The notes: generated by a model not told the origin, from the letters alone. DNA of 64,000 nucleotides from Paramyrothecium sp. XJ0827 (GCA_020881915.1 JAJFPB010000006.1:1674001-1738000), one strand, 5' to 3'; positions 21,009-34,113 are shown, counted from the first letter of the stretch. Made by a program: numbers and translations.

Positions 21009-23636
21009 TTACCAGCCGGAAAAGTTCAGGTAATCTGACGAAGCTCCATTCAACCCGAAAAGCGGGTCCATCAGCGGCCACGATTCTCCAGTTTCGGCCT
21101 GCCACTCGTGTTGCCACGGAGCCTCAGGGAAAACTGGTCGAACACTGCCCATTTCTCCCGGTATATATTGGTGTTCATAAGGCTGTTGGTGGTTGTATTC
21201 ATGTTCCATCGCAATGGCTGTGGGCTGCAACTGGGGACCTGACCAGGTTTGTCTTCCTGGTAGGCCTGGCGATGTCGATGTGTTGGCTGCAATGAGCCGT
21301 GTGCTGCTCAGCGTACTCTCTTGAAGGAAATTTTGGATGATTCCATCAACGTCCATCCAATCCGACCCTGGTGAATAGCCTGTCGCGTTGGTGTTGAGGG
21401 ACCTGGCGGCCTTATCAAGCTGATGTCGAGACTTCTTGGCCGTTGTTTCACTCTGCAAATTTGTTACCTCATTATCCGCCTCCCCGATAGCACCATCTGG
21501 CTCGTGATCAACGTTTAGTGCCCCTAACGGCTCAAGGACGTCAAGAGCGTTATTAGGCACCTCGTTCACGGAAAGCCCGTGTTTCTTCATCAGTCCTCGG
21601 ACAATCATTGCTGCTTTATTTACAGCTGAATTGGTTTCCTGGTTCTCTTGGAATACAGAGAGACAGGTTAAAAGATTGCTGTAAGCCGAAGACCCATTGC
21701 CACGCTTGGCCGCGATTCGAGTGTGGATTGTTGCAGCAACATATGTTGCATATGAGATCAAGTAAGGCGCTTTTCGGATCGAAAAAGCACGATGGTACAT
21801 TCGAAGCAGATTGGTGATGTTTGACGCTGCAGACGCACACTTCATGAATGAATCGACTGAAATTGATCGGGAGGTGCTATACAAATGACCATCCGCAACG
21901 AAGGGACGATGAAGCAGGATCACTAGTACATTGTAGATAGCGCTGACACAGTCAGCCTCAAAACCCGCGAAAAGAAATGGGACTACTCACTGGAGACTAA
22001 AAACGTGTGGTGGAGGCATGCTGTTGTTTGTAGATTTGACAGGATCGAAATGCAGATGTGGAGGCAGCCCTTCCAGCCATTTATCAAGCTGTCGTTGGAG
22101 CTTGTTCAAAGTGCTGGCTAGATCAGCCGAGCTCTGATCCGAGCTTCTCTCTGTATATATGCAGCTCAAAATATCGCTCATGGTGATGGACAGCTTGCAA
22201 AGAGAAATAAAGGTCGAGACACTATACGCCGGTGAACCCTGGTAGTCGGTTGAAGAACTTCCGTACGCGAATGGCTGCCAATGCTCCAGTTCTTCATACG
22301 TGTCGAGAAATTGGATGGGGACGAGAGCGTCTGTATCCTTGAGGCTGACCGGACGGCCCTGGTAGAGGCTCTGAATTTTATCCACAACTAGTATCTTGTT
22401 AGATTACAAGACGCATAACCGTGAACCCATCGGCATGCTTACCGAATGCTCCCCAAAACACTCGACGTCGAATCTCCAAATCTTCGTCGGAAAAGCGGCG
22501 AGTGCTCCTCGCATCTACGTGGAGTCCTAAGTCAATGAGCATGCGAAAAGCCAGGCCCGAATATAACCATGCAGCACTTCTCTCATCACCAAGAGCGAAG
22601 AGAGAGTTGGTCATTTGCAGCAGTGCTTGGATGGTCGTTATGTCACTTCTGTCTAGCGAGCTGCCCAGGAGCTCGCGGACTCGCTCCCGATACTTCCAGC
22701 CCGCCGTCCTTACGTCTCCGGGGTCTTTCCGAACCTCGAGCCTTGGACTAAATTTGGATGCACCAAAGTAGATGGCGTTTAAGAGGAGTTTGGAGAAGTA
22801 TGGGCCATTGCATGCCATATCCCTCATGAAAGCCGGCCGATATGTGATGAGAAAGGAGTGGTGTTGTCGGTTCCAGTGAAGGGATAACAGATGCATCCCA
22901 AGGTCAGGGTCTACGCCATCGAAATCGAGCTTGTCCTGCCGGAAGTTGAGATCTTCCGACTGACCTGGGATTCTCTCAGTGTCTATGTCTCTAGGTGCTG
23001 CAATTGAAGAGCATGAACCTACGTTGTCTTACCGCTTCGGCCACCAAACCTCGCTCTACCCAGTCATCGGGCATACGCGGACGAGGGTCGTTCGCCGCCT
23101 GTCTCTCTTGGATATTGTCCTCAAACAGCGCACTCGTTCTGCCGTGGTAGCTGGACAAGCCGTTGGACCATACCAGGATGCGCGAGACGGTCGCCTCCGG
23201 TTTCTCGTTTGCTGACGGCGGCTGCTGTTGAGCGACATCGTCTCCCATGGTCCCATCATGGACACTGGCTGCTGCCGACCGATCCGGGGTCCCAGAGGTA
23301 GCGGTAGCGGTAACGCCATGATCAGATGGCGGCGAGCGGGTTGTACTGCCTTCCAGTGTTCGCGCTCTTGGTCTCTCACTGAACTGTCGATGACGGCGAG
23401 AGCGCACATGGCGCTCCCTACCAGCCTCTTTGATCACCTCGGGTACGGGCTCGTAGATACATTCGCGGCCATACGTTTTGCAGTTGATGCACTTTGGCCG
23501 CTCATTGTTGCATTTGGTCTACTGCCGGTCAGCTCCACGTTGTCTAACCGTTACAACATGCCGGGAAGGGGAATGATGTCACCTTTCGTTTTCGACAAAA
23601 GGAACATGCCTCAACGGCACGGCGACGGGAAGACAT
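21009..23636 (-). CDS. Zn(II)2Cys6 transcription factor with fungal-specific domain
   Basis: Five minus-strand exons: 23636-23583, 23518-23023, 22964-22443, 22387-21991 and 21942-21009, 800 residues. The zinc cluster spans the first junction: ACSFCRKRK in exon 1 and TKCNNERPKCINC in exon 2 (cysteines 11, 14, 21, 28, 31, 38). The middle homology region includes LLSLHWNRQHHSFLITYRPA, LLNAIYFGASKFSPR, LGLHVDARS and WGAFVVDKIQSLYQGRP, then HAIYNVLVILLHRPFVADGH. This matches the Fungal_trans family group that contains NirA/NIT-4-like regulators, but the target is not known. The exon 2 to 3 junction (RQR to QSEDLNF) was chosen because it keeps the helix preceding KLDFDGVDPDLG intact. It diverges from the carrier gene at 24083. 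Confidence 0.88.
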
Positions 23637-24082
23637 GGGTTGCAATCGACCGCGCAGGTCAAACACGCAGGGCATGAAAATCGCAAGGCGTTCGGGAAGG
23701 GAGAATGAGGGGTTGCCGCGGGAAGAGTTTATGTGCGGCGACGGGAATGACGCTAATTAAGCCTCCACACGGCTGCTCCGAAACGTCCCACGGCTGGGAG
23801 GCCCGTTTGTTTCGAGTGGTTCCGTTAGCGGCATCCATGGACGTGCTGTGGACGGGAACGAGTCCTTGTTGGAGGCGTTCCCGCGATTGCGATGTGCCAA
23901 TGTTTAAGTCATCATAACTCGGGGTGGCCAGGCCTTCTGCCTTGCCGCTCATACTTGTCAGCCATTTAGTTTGAATGAGGAAACAACTTCAGCTGTATTG
24001 ACCTCCGAGCTTCTGACCGAGTTATTCACACGCTTGCCTGAGAAAACCCTGTCCTGGTTCTTCGAGCCACGCGCAAATCATC
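23637..24082. other. short divergent promoter region
   Basis: 446 bp shared by the Zn2Cys6 regulator (minus) and the mitochondrial carrier (plus). No element singled out. Confidence 0.5.
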
Positions 24083-25176
24083 ATGGCAACTGTCGCTCAA
24101 TCTCAACCTGCCATTGCGGCGCCATTGGCTAAAGCCGATGTGCAGCGGAGACGTGCAGTGACCCCTTCGATTTCGTTGGTTGCAGGCGCTGTTGGCGGTG
24201 CGATGGAAGCCACAATTACTGTAAGAACGTCGCTTTTCCATCAAGATTTGCTGATCCAACAATACCGCTCAGTATCCTTTCGAGTTCGCGAAAACTAGGG
24301 CTCAGCTCAGTCGAAATGCTGGGCCTGCGTCCATACCAACTTCAAAGAATCCGTTTGCGGTAATTGCGCAAACCGCCCGCCATGATGGCGTTAGGGCCAT
24401 CTACACAGGCTGCTCCACCTTGATTCTTGTAAGATACGAATGGATTAATGGAAAATGGGCCCAGCTGACTTTTCTCTAGGGGACTGCATGCAAAGCTGGC
24501 GTGAGGTTTTTATCATTTGATGCCATCAAAAATGGACTTTCCGAGCCCGACGGCAAGCTCTCAGCAGGGCGAGCGATATTCGCCGGTATGGTTGCTGGTG
24601 CTGTCGAGAGCATCACAGTTGTGACGCCAACGGAACGTCTCAAAACTGCACTGTAGGTTAATTGTGTGACGCTGGCTATGGATCCTTCGCTCACAATTCA
24701 ACAGAATTGACGATGCCCGATCCGCACAGAGGAAGTTCAACAGCGGATTCCATGCTCTTCGTGTTATTGTTCGCGAACGTGGGCTTGGTGATCTCTATCG
24801 CGGGTTGTTATCTACGACGATGAAGCAATCTGCCACTTCCGCAGTTCGAATGGGCTCATACAGTGTTATCAAGGAACATGTCTCCTCCAAGACTCAATTG
24901 AGTCTCAAAAACCCTATTGTAACGTTTGGCATGGGAGCAGTGGCCGGGGTTGTTACAGTCTACGCTACACAGCCTTTTGATACGATCAAGACACGCTCGC
25001 AAGGTGCGAAAGGCGCATCTACTTCTGACGCGGTAAAGGACGTTTGGAGATCAGGCGGCTTGAGATCTTTTTGGAGTGGCAGCACGATGAGGCTCGGAAG
25101 ATTGGTACTGAGTGGTGGCATCGTGTTCATGGTGTATGAAAACGTGGCCACCATGTTGATGGGACTGAAGCATTAG
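24083..25176 (+). CDS. mitochondrial tricarboxylate (citrate) carrier
   Basis: Inner mitochondrial membrane antiporter of the SLC25 family, Ctp1 group, exchanging citrate for malate or other tricarboxylates. Four exons: 24083-24220, 24273-24428, 24480-24652 and 24705-25176, 312 residues. The three carrier repeats each show the signature P-x-[DE]-x-x-[KR]: YPFEFAKTR (split by intron 1), TPTERLKTA and QPFDTIKTR. The second repeat signature and GTACKAGVRFLSFDAIKN resemble citrate carriers rather than ADP/ATP carriers. There are six membrane helices, of usual length. Confidence 0.9.
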
Positions 25177-26247
25177 ATTGGAGACTTCGAGCCTGAAAGA
25201 GCCATATCGGCTCATCACTGACGATAGAGCTATGTTCATGCCTTTTTATGTATCTTGATTAGAATTACTATAAACTCCGAATAAAAAAGACGAAAATTCT
25301 GAGAAAATCCGAAGAAAACATCAAGAAAAGACCATCGAAACACAAGAACTTGACAAAGAGGAGACCGTTGCTAGGTTAGGGCGAAGATGAAGACACATAA
25401 ATAACTTCTAAAACTCGCACCACAATACTTACTACATGGCCTGCTTCCTACACTGCTTTAGGTAGAAGAGGTGGAACCGGCAAGTCTGCGGTAGAGCCAT
25501 CGAGGCCGCGCATGGCCTGGCGATGCTGCTGTTACTATTAGGGCCAATCCCAAGGGACCGGGACGAGCACAGCAGTGTCTGGCAATGAAGCAAATAACGG
25601 AGGCAAATGCCGGTACATCTTTCATCGTCCAATTAACTAGGGCTTTCATCTTGCCAAATTCAATTCGGTTCCAATTGGTCACCATCCTGATCCGTTGCAT
25701 TTGAGGCTTCGGGCAACGGATTCCACCTTTCTCCACCTGCCTTCGACTTTCATGGTCCTAAAAGTTATGCATATTGGCCACTTGCGGGGCTCCATGTCAC
25801 TAAGGCATTCTTGAACATGTGAGGATGAGCTCTCAGCGCTGAAATGGACCTCTTCCGACAGCGGAGGCCTTACGACCTCACGAACCATGCATGGGTCATA
25901 GAATCAGTTCAGGTTTCTGACTCCCGCGGGAACAAAGGCAACGCGGGGCCCCGCGCTCCTCCAAACATTCCCCGCGCGTTCTGGTCCAACCCTCCACTCA
26001 ATACGGCGCTAGTCAAACTCTCCACGCCTTCAGCACATTGGTTGAGTAGAAACTAGTGCTGGCGGCGTTATCGGCCACCCCTTGTGACACCAAGGCGTTG
26101 GTTTTTCTCCCAACTACAAGTCATGGCAACTTGAGATATAAACCCAAGGCCTTGGCCGGTCTGTTTTTGATCATTGTGGAAGCAGATTTCAGCCTCCCCT
26201 TCCAAGCATTCCGCCTTTATATCACCTTGCCAAGGCAGTTTGCTACC
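25177..26247. other. intergenic with TATA box
   Basis: Only short random frames. A TATAAA at 26137-26142 stands 106 bp upstream of the MFS start and is a likely core promoter element. Confidence 0.5.
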
Positions 26248-27940
26248 ATGGCGGCACAGAAGACCTTAGAGAATGACTCCCGCAACAATGATGGTCGCGA
26301 CTCCATCGACGAGAAGTTGGATGCCGCCCAGTGCGTCGAGGACATCAAGCCTCCTCTGGGCGAGGGCTCCTACATCCCTCCTGAGGAGATCCAGCAACGC
26401 TTCGATCTCCTCCGAGGTCTCAGCTCCGATGAGATGGCGGCCCTGAACAAGCGAGTTCTGAGAAAGGTGGATTGGCACATGATGCCCTGCGTCACTTTAA
26501 TGTTTCTCATGAAGTGCGTTATCCCATTCGTACCGGAGGAGAGCCAAGACTAACACAATTAGCTACCTTGACCGAATCAACGTCTCCAACGCTCGACTTG
26601 CAGGTCTTCAGGAAGATCTCAATATGTCAGATACGGTGTGGAATGCTGGCATTTCCACGTTCTATGTCGGCTACCTCATCGGTCAGCTGCCTGGCAACAT
26701 GATTTTGGCCAAGACGAACCCACGCTGGTTCTTGCCCACTGTCATGCTGATGTGGAGTGCTGGTACAATCTGCATGCCTGCTATGACCAAGTAAGAACCC
26801 AAACATTTGCATTCCAAGTTTTGACTAACCCGGTCGCAGTGGTCCTGGATTCTGCGTTGTGCGCTTCTTCATTGGACTTGCCGAAGCTCCCTTTTTCCCA
26901 GCTTTGACATTGAGTAAGTTTGCTCTCTGTTCTACAGTCCGACGAACTCTACTGACGATTATATAGTGACCTCTTCCTGGTATACCAAAGAGGAAAGCCC
27001 GTTTCGGATGGCGATCTGGCACGCAGGTAATACCATTTCCAACATCATTTCCGGCTTCCTCGCTGCCGGCATTCTGGAGAACATGGACGGCATCGCCAAT
27101 TTACATGCTTGGCAATGGTTCTTCCTCATCGAGGGTATTGCCTCTATTCTTGTGGCCATCTTAGGCTTCCTCTGTCTTCCAGGGTGGCCGCATGAAACCC
27201 GCTTCCTCACCGAGCAGGAGAAGCAGATGGCTCAGTATCGTGTTCTCTGCTCCAACGGTGGTCGCGAGGAAGCGATGGGCGGAACTTGGGATGGAATCAA
27301 GGATGCTGCCAAGGATCCCTTCACTTGGTACTTCTGCCTCATGCATTTCGCCCTGGTGACAGCCCAAAGCTTCAAGGATTTCCTTCCCTCTATCATGAAC
27401 ACTTTCGGCTTCGACAAGACGACGACATATCTTGTCCAAGCCCCTCCATATGCCATTGCATACATTGCGGCCTGTTTGCTCGCCTGGTCCTGCGGTCGCA
27501 CGCAGGAATCGACGTGGCACATCATTGGGCCCATATTGTTCTCCATGGTTGGGTGCGCCACTCTCATTTCAACGCTCAACGTGGGTGCTCGCTACTTTGG
27601 GCTTGTGCTGCTGATTGTCGGCACGTACAACGGTCTCAACCTGCAGCTCTCCTGGGAAACAACTGTTGTACCAGCCCCCCGCGCGAAGAAGGCTGCCCTC
27701 ATTGCTATTGCGAACTGTGTCAGTCAAGTCAGCCATTGGTTTACCCCTTACTTCTACCCCCGCAGTCAGGAGCCTTATTACCGCATGGGCGGAGGAATCC
27801 TGATTGCCGGCTGTGTCTTGGTCATTGTGTCAGTAGTGCTGGTCAACCTTCGGGCCAGAAAACTGAACAAGAAGCTGGACGAGATGGAAGGCTGGACACC
27901 GAATTCGGGAGCCGAAAGAGGCTGGAGATACAGGTATTAG
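26248..27940 (+). CDS. MFS permease, Dal5/allantoate (anion:cation symporter) family
   Basis: Twelve-helix plasma-membrane transporter of organic anions, vitamins or nitrogen compounds; exact substrate unknown. Exons 26248-26513, 26563-26790, 26840-26913 and 26967-27940, 513 residues, all phases consistent. The family signature NYLDRINVSNARLAGL follows helix 1, with STFYVGYLIGQLPGN, VRFFIGLAEAPFFPALT and SSWYTKEE in the first half. A hydrophilic N-terminus of about 80 residues precedes helix 1. The start is the ATG after the TATA box, not an upstream frame that lacks a signal. Paralogues include Dal5, Tna1 and Liz1. Confidence 0.9.
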
Positions 27941-28368
27941 CGGGAATATTGCAAGTTTGTTTCTTCAGAACAGATATCCCTGTTGTCATCTAAATGCTGT
28001 CATGAAAAGCACATATGCTATGTAGAAGTATAAACTTTTTTCTTCAGTTGTCCAGGTCTTCTCTGTCTCTGTCCATCCTGTTCAATATTGTCATAATGAC
28101 TTCAATTTTTAGAAGAAAAATATTGTCAAGACCTTACAGAATCCTTTAAATTATCTTAGAAAGTTGTAGTATTCTTAGCTTTTTATTCAGCCAAATTCCT
28201 TCGAGATTAGTAGTATATACCTTCCTCTAATTCACTTGAAGCGTAACACAAAAGTCTCCCAATTATACGTTGCCGGACTCAGACCAGCGCAATTTTTCAC
28301 TCAAAGAACAGTGAATATGGATGAATTCTAGATCGGAGTGATATTCAGGGTGATTCTACAATATCCAT
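27941..28368. other. convergent 3' region, AT-rich
   Basis: Region between the 3' ends of the MFS and PrpF-type genes. No gene; presumably 3' UTR and terminator sequence. Confidence 0.5.
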
Positions 28369-29774
28369 CTATGTATCTATATAATATCGCACTTTTCCCT
28401 CAAACAACCTCCTCGCGGTCCGAGATACGGCGCAGCTTCTGACCTGCCCGCCGCCCTTCTCCAAAGCTACTGATACGTCTATGCTCCCTTGACTGTGTGC
28501 GATCTTGACTTTCTTTACCTGTTTGGACCTCGAAGACGTCTCTCCAGGCGATGGTGTGCGCTCGGGTGTCGGGAGAGCATGCGATGCCGTCTTGGAAATG
28601 TCGGATGCAACGGTCCCGGGAGTGCATAGCGCTACGGCGAGGCAGATTGCACCGGTTAGTTGAAGGCTAGGGTGCGGCAGGCCCATGGAATATGCCTGGA
28701 CTCGAATGTCCGATGGCAGTGCAGGTGGGTAGACCAATGCAGCCTTGGGCGTTCCGCGAGTATGCGATGCCTCCTCCACACTACTAGCGAGTCCCATTGC
28801 TACCGCTCCATGCTGGCGAATACACTCCACTAGCGCATCTTTGGCTGTGGATGAAGTGTTATTGAGCAAGCCGGCGACTGACGATGCGTCAATAAGCACG
28901 AAGGGATTCGCCGAGTCAATAAGTGTGACTTTCACACTAATGACGCCATAATCTGGCGTGACAACTTCTAGAAGCTCCTGAGGTCGGCCAGAAGGAAAAA
29001 GTTTGCCCGTCATGCTACCAGTTGGATCAACAAAGGTACAGGTCACCTCGCTTCCAGTCGTCTTGACCCCGGGTATGGAGAAATCTCCGTCCTCACGGTA
29101 CTCGCCATCTTCGTCGAGCTCAACGGTCTCAATTACCACACGGTTTGTGTTCGTGTTGAAGATCACGACATCTGTCTTTACGCTCGAGTGTCAGATTATT
29201 TAATTCTTCAGGGATGCAGGGTACTGACCGTTCTCTGCCCGACTTCCGGCTTGACTAGTCCTTCTTGCACAGCAAATGGACCAACGCCAGATGTGATGTT
29301 TCCACAAGTCCCCGTGAAGTCGACTACTTCCTTGCCCACGCTGACTTGAACGAAGGTAAAGTCTACATCAACGCCAGGTCGATCAGACGGCGAGATGACG
29401 GCAACTTTCGAAGTCGTCGATGTTCCGCCACCAATACCATCGACCTGTCTCGGGTCGTTCCCACGAGAGCCCATCGCCGACACAAGACATGGCCCCCAGT
29501 CCTCCTGTCTTTCAGGAAGATCTCTGCGGTGAAGGAACATGCCTTTTGATGTTCCCGCTCTCATGAGGACACAGGGCATATCATAACGCCGAGTGGTCCT
29601 TAAGGGAGCAGGCTTCTCCATAGCAAGTGCTCCTTTGCCCCGTTGAGCCAAGACACTTGTAGAGAACGATGAGTGACCAAGTGAAAGCCGGTTTTTGCAG
29701 ATATTAGCAGAAACTGCTGGTGATAATCGTGTGCTGTAGATGTAAATTGCCCGTCTTGCAGGTGTGAATGCCAT
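28369..29774 (-). CDS. PrpF-family isomerase, probably mitochondrial
   Basis: Exons 29774-29229 and 29175-28369 on the minus strand, 450 residues. PrpF proteins have a diaminopimelate-epimerase fold and shift the double bond of aconitate-type acids (2-methylaconitate, oxalomesaconate). Signatures seen are MPCVLMRAGTSKGMFLHRRDLP, QVDGIGGGTSTTSKVAVI and the TGTCGNITSGVGPFA turn with its conserved cysteine. The N-terminal 50 residues are basic, hydroxylated and free of acids (ARRAIYIYSTRLSP), which fits a mitochondrial presequence. By family the enzyme may act near the methylcitrate cycle or on another tricarboxylate; the substrate is not proven. A fairly long tail holds a Thr/Pro/Ser-rich insertion (HALPTPERTPSPGETSSRS). 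Confidence 0.87.
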
Positions 29775-30444
29775 TCTATTTCTGGCAAATCCGCATCGTT
29801 ATGATCGAAACGACTACGTTTTAAAGACAATAAGCAATTTTGTCTCTTAAACATGGCGAAATACTCCCAGGCCCTGCTCTGGGCTTTGTAAACAATTCAC
29901 AATACTTTGCCATCCACCTTGAAGATCGGACTAGTGAAGTGACGGGAGGGCTCTTCCCGCGGGAACGGGATCCCGTGGCATTGTCGGGAGCCAAAGCGGA
30001 TCCCGTATTATTCCCGCGGCTCGCACATCAACCCCACTGAATCATTTGGCATCCACTTACCTCTTTGTCCTGCGTGACTTTGTTCTTCTTGCATAGAACA
30101 ACGAAATACACAAACAATTATTATTTCAATCCATGATCTGGTATGCATCATTCGGGGGTCTTTCTCTTCCAAATGTAGTGCTGATGGCCTGCGGTCCGGT
30201 GAGTTCTTGGCGAAAGAGTTCGCCAGTCCTGGGCGGCCCCGGTGTCCGCCCGGCGCTACATGATGCTCATGATACGGCTCGATCGGTTGGACAAAACTTC
30301 CTTCGACCTCTCATCAAACCCTGGTAAAGCTCCTTCAGAATTTCACCCAACGATTGCGCTCATTTCGGAGTATAGTTCTTTCAATTGAAGGGTTGTTCAT
30401 TAAGTACCGTAAGGGCTATATACTCGACTTGCGACAAACAAGTC
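29775..30444. other. intergenic, no gene seen
   Basis: Upstream region of the PrpF gene and 3' side of the DPP IV gene. No gene recognised. Confidence 0.5.
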
Positions 30445-32838
30445 TTATGCAACCACCACCTTCGTGCCGCGTCGGCTCCACTGATGGTTGGGCTTTTCAG
30501 CATCAGGCTTCCTCTGGACCTCCTCGTAGAGACGGGCCATGAAGAATTTGTAAATCCAAAGGCTTGCGCCGTTGTACACAATGCTGTGGTCGCTGTCAGT
30601 GAAGGCGAACATCTTGAACTTGCTCTCAGGCACTCCGGCCGCGACGAGCAGGTCAATCATCGCTGCAGAATTTTGGTAATGCACGTTGTCGTCACCTGCA
30701 TTATGTTAGCTTACTAGTCAAACAATTTTAGCTCAAATTTAAGGCTTACCGGTGCCGTGGAGAACGGAGAACGTGCCCGCAATGTTCTTAAAGCCCGCGG
30801 TGTTGTGGACAGCGGTCTCCGCGTAACCATCCTCATTCTCCTCCAAGAGTCCCATGTAACGCTCCGTATACATAGAGTCGTAGAACCGCCAGTCACCTAC
30901 TGGAGCAGTGATCAGAGCAAGCGAAAAGACGCCAGAGTCGACTTCGACGGTCTTCGCGGCCAAGTAGCCGCCGTAGGACCAACCCCAAATGCCAACCTTG
31001 TCCGCGTTGATGTAATCGTGGCGGGCAATGAGTTGCTCGGCGGCCCAAATCTGGTCCAAAGGCTCCAGTTTACCGAGCTGCTTCGTAACAAGAGAACGGA
31101 ATGCGCGGCCCTTGAAAGCCGTACCGCGGTTGTCCACAATCACGCTGATATATTGGAGCTCTGGGTCGGAGCCGATATAGAACTTCCAGTTGAGGGGCTG
31201 GAAGGTCTTAGTGGTGTACTGGGAGTTGGGTCCACCGTAGGGAGAGAACAGAACGGGATATTTCTTGGAAGGGTCAAAGTTGGCGGGAAGAATCTGCATG
31301 ACGTTGAAAGAGTAGCCGTCAGGGTGCTCCAGCTCGAAGTGGGTCACGTTGGGCAGCTTGTACTCGTTGATCCTGTCGTAGAAGGCAGCGTTGGAGGTGA
31401 TGGTACGCAGAGGCCTGGTGCTGTTGACAGCGTAGAGCTCCTGGTAAGGGACATCAGGGCCGCGGTAGCTCAGGATGTAGTAGCCACCCTCGGACGAGAA
31501 GGAGGCTCCCCAGACAGCGGGAACCTCGTCGTCGACGAGGGCCTTGATCTCCTCGGTGACGTACGAGACACTGTACAAGTGACGCTCGGTGCTGTGGTGG
31601 GTAGTGGCCAGGTAGTAGACGAGGCTGCGCTGAGAGTCGATGTACAGGATGGAGGCAACCTCCCATTCGCCCGAGGTGAGCTGGACGGGCTTGCCACCTT
31701 GGACGGAGTGGAGGTAGATGTGGTTCCAGCCATCCTCGTCGGACAGGTCAATGTAGTAGGACTGGTTGCAGCTCTTCTTGATGGGGCCGACGTAGGAGAT
31801 GGCCACATTGTTCTCGAGCCAGCCGTCAGAGCCGTCGCGCTCGCGGACGACGTTGGACACCTTGCTCACGGGGTTGACGACGACGTGCTGGTCAAAGTTC
31901 TGGGGGCGGTTGAAGGCGCGGTAGATGAGGGCGGAGTGGTCCTTGGTGACCCAGGCAACCTCGCCGATGATGGTCTCGCGGCCGAAGGCGTCGAGCTCAA
32001 TGGGCTCGTACTCCTTGGTCTCGATGTTGAGGATGTTCAGCTCGACGGTGGGGTTGACGCTGCCGACCTTGGGGTAGCGGAGGTCGAGCTCGTTGGGGTA
32101 CTGGGGCGCGACGTCCTGGTTGTCCATGTAGTAGGGGATGGTGAAGGTGTCGACGCCCGTCTCGTTGAAGCTCAGGAAGGCCAGGTACTTGGCGTCCGGG
32201 GAGAACCAGAGGGTGGAGCGGGTGCCGAATATCTCCTCCTCGTAGACCCAGTCGGGGACGGCGTTGAACAGGTCCGGGCCGCCGTTGGTGGTGATGCGGT
32301 GGATCTCGCCGCTTCCGTCGCGCAGGTACAGGTCGTTGCCGCGGACAAAGGCGATGACGTCGCCGGCGGGCGCCAGCTCGGCGTACTGGATGTCGCCGAC
32401 CTGGTCGTCGACCAGCGGGGTGCGCTCGCCGCTCTCCACGTCGACGATGAAGTAGTCGGAGAAGTACGAGTGGCGGTACTGCTTGGTGTAGTTGGAGGCC
32501 ACCAGCACGCGCTCCTCGTCGGGGCCGATCCAGTACTCCCACGTGTCCTCGGGCAGGCGGTCGGCGGTCAGGAACGTCTCCGTCTCGCCGTTGGCGATGT
32601 TGGTGAGGACGAGGTCGCCGGCGGCGTTGGTGGTGATGTACTGGCCGTCGCTGCCGGACGAGGCCCAGCGCACCGAGGTGCTGGAGGGCCGGATTGTGGC
32701 GCCGGGCGTCGTCTCGTTGAAGGTCAGCAGACGCTCGCCGTTGCCGGTGGGCTGGCTGGTGCCACGGGGGGGCTCGATCGCCGTCGCCAGCGAGAGCAGG
32801 GACAGCAGAGCCGTCTGGCTGAAGCGTGAGGGAGCCAT
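30445..32838 (-). CDS. secreted dipeptidyl peptidase IV (S9B)
   Basis: Exons 32838-30750 and 30695-30445 on the minus strand, 779 residues. It cleaves X-Pro or X-Ala dipeptides from peptide N-termini outside the cell. The signal peptide is MAPSRFSQTALLSLLSLATA. A beta-propeller half (residues about 50-500) includes WVYEEEIFGTRSTLWFSPD, the twin-glutamate motif that binds the substrate amino end. The hydrolase domain has GWSYGG (serine near 620). The catalytic aspartate (GDDNVHYQNS, about 698) and histidine (DSDHSIVYNG, about 733) lie in the small second exon. Many N-glycosylation sequons. Strong third-position G/C bias leaves the opposite strand open over nearly the whole first exon. Confidence 0.94.
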
Positions 32839-34113
32839 TGCGTCTCCTCTCGGGGCTGTACCTTGATGGACTGAGTGGACAAGGACGGGACCAGCTCAAG
32901 GGCAAGGTTGAGGAGGGAAGGGCAGACGGGAGGGCCGCCGTCTCGGTGAGCTCCCGTGCCCACGACTTATATACGCGAACACGTCCATCTCGTGTATCGT
33001 CAGCTCACAGTCACCCCGCACAATCTCCCAGTGTTCCCTCCAGCGGATTGCTCATTCGTCAATGGCAGCAATTGAGGTGAACTTGCGTCAATTGCATAGC
33101 AAAAGTTCTCATCGTGACCTTCCTGATCGGTGCGCTGCAACCTTGCGAACCCCGGTCTAGAGCACCGGCCGCTTATCACCAACGGGCGGCGGCGGTGGGG
33201 TTTGGGCTCTTGGCAGAAGAGAACGAGTCTGCCTCCCCCCTGTTCAATGCTTCAAAGCACGGTACTCTACTATACGGGACTCCGTAAAGATTGGCCAGTG
33301 AGACAGTGTGACCCTACCTGCAGCCCATGCAGGGAAACGCGACCCTCGCGTTGAACGAGCCCTCCAGACCGCCAATCGCCGCAGGCTAAAGGGACGCGCA
33401 GACGGGAACAACAGCTTGAAATGATATGGTAGCATCCGGTTGCAAACCCTATCGGTTCCGTCCGTTCGGCGCCTTGGCCCTTTTGTTTCCTTCGCCTCCC
33501 CCCCCCCTCCCGCAGGGCCCGGTCGCACCCCTGGAGTGTCTAGCCTGGTGGAGATGTGCCTTTCGATATTTCTTGGCTGCAGGATAGACACCTTCCCCTG
33601 GGAGAAGCTGCGGAGAGGCGAGAGACTTTGAACTGCTGGATCAAGTCTACCTTCTCCGCACCGGGCTCGTAAAGCAAACAAATGATAAAGCGGCTGATGT
33701 TCTAGGGGTACGATTGCCCCGAGGGCTTGTCTCTATTTAGTGTCGGGGTTGGACATGGATCGTCTCTTAGCGGCAAGCCATCCTCACACGACTCAAGCCT
33801 CCCGGGAGGCTCTCTTGGCTCTTGGCTCTTGGCCCTTGGCCCTTCTAGCCTCCTAACCTTCTAGCAAAGCCGACGCCACACATGCGCATGTCGGGATCCA
33901 AGACGGCCCGCGACGTTGGCAAAAAACTCCACAATGGCGCAATGACGCGATTTGCCGACAACCGGAGACGGCATAGCGGCTTCGCCCAGTCTTCAAATCT
34001 CTGCTCCGGATGCGTCCCGATTCGCTCCATTTCACTCCTGTCGCTCTCTTGATTGTCGCTCAGTTGTCGCAATTCTTGTAGCTGGGCCTCCGCGCATCAT
34101 AAACAACCTCAAG
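32839..34113. other. divergent promoter region, 1.3 kb
   Basis: Between DPP IV (minus) and sulfide:quinone oxidoreductase (plus). It holds a C-rich homopolymer run at about 33500 and a short CTTGGC-type repeat at about 33815-33840. No gene seen. Confidence 0.5.
32966..32973 (-). promoter_or_regulatory. TATA box of DPP IV gene
   Basis: TATATAAG on the minus strand, about 130 bp upstream of the start codon at 32838, a usual distance for a strongly induced secreted enzyme gene. Confidence 0.6.

Noticed and set aside
30757..32829. 690-codon open frame on the plus strand
   Set aside because: Exact antisense of the DPP IV first exon; open because of the strong third-position G/C bias of the real gene. 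Composition is Gly/Val/Asp-rich without domains.
33490..33515. C-rich run upstream of the sulfide:quinone oxidoreductase
   Set aside because: Simple homopolymer-rich promoter sequence; not a repeat array or structured element.
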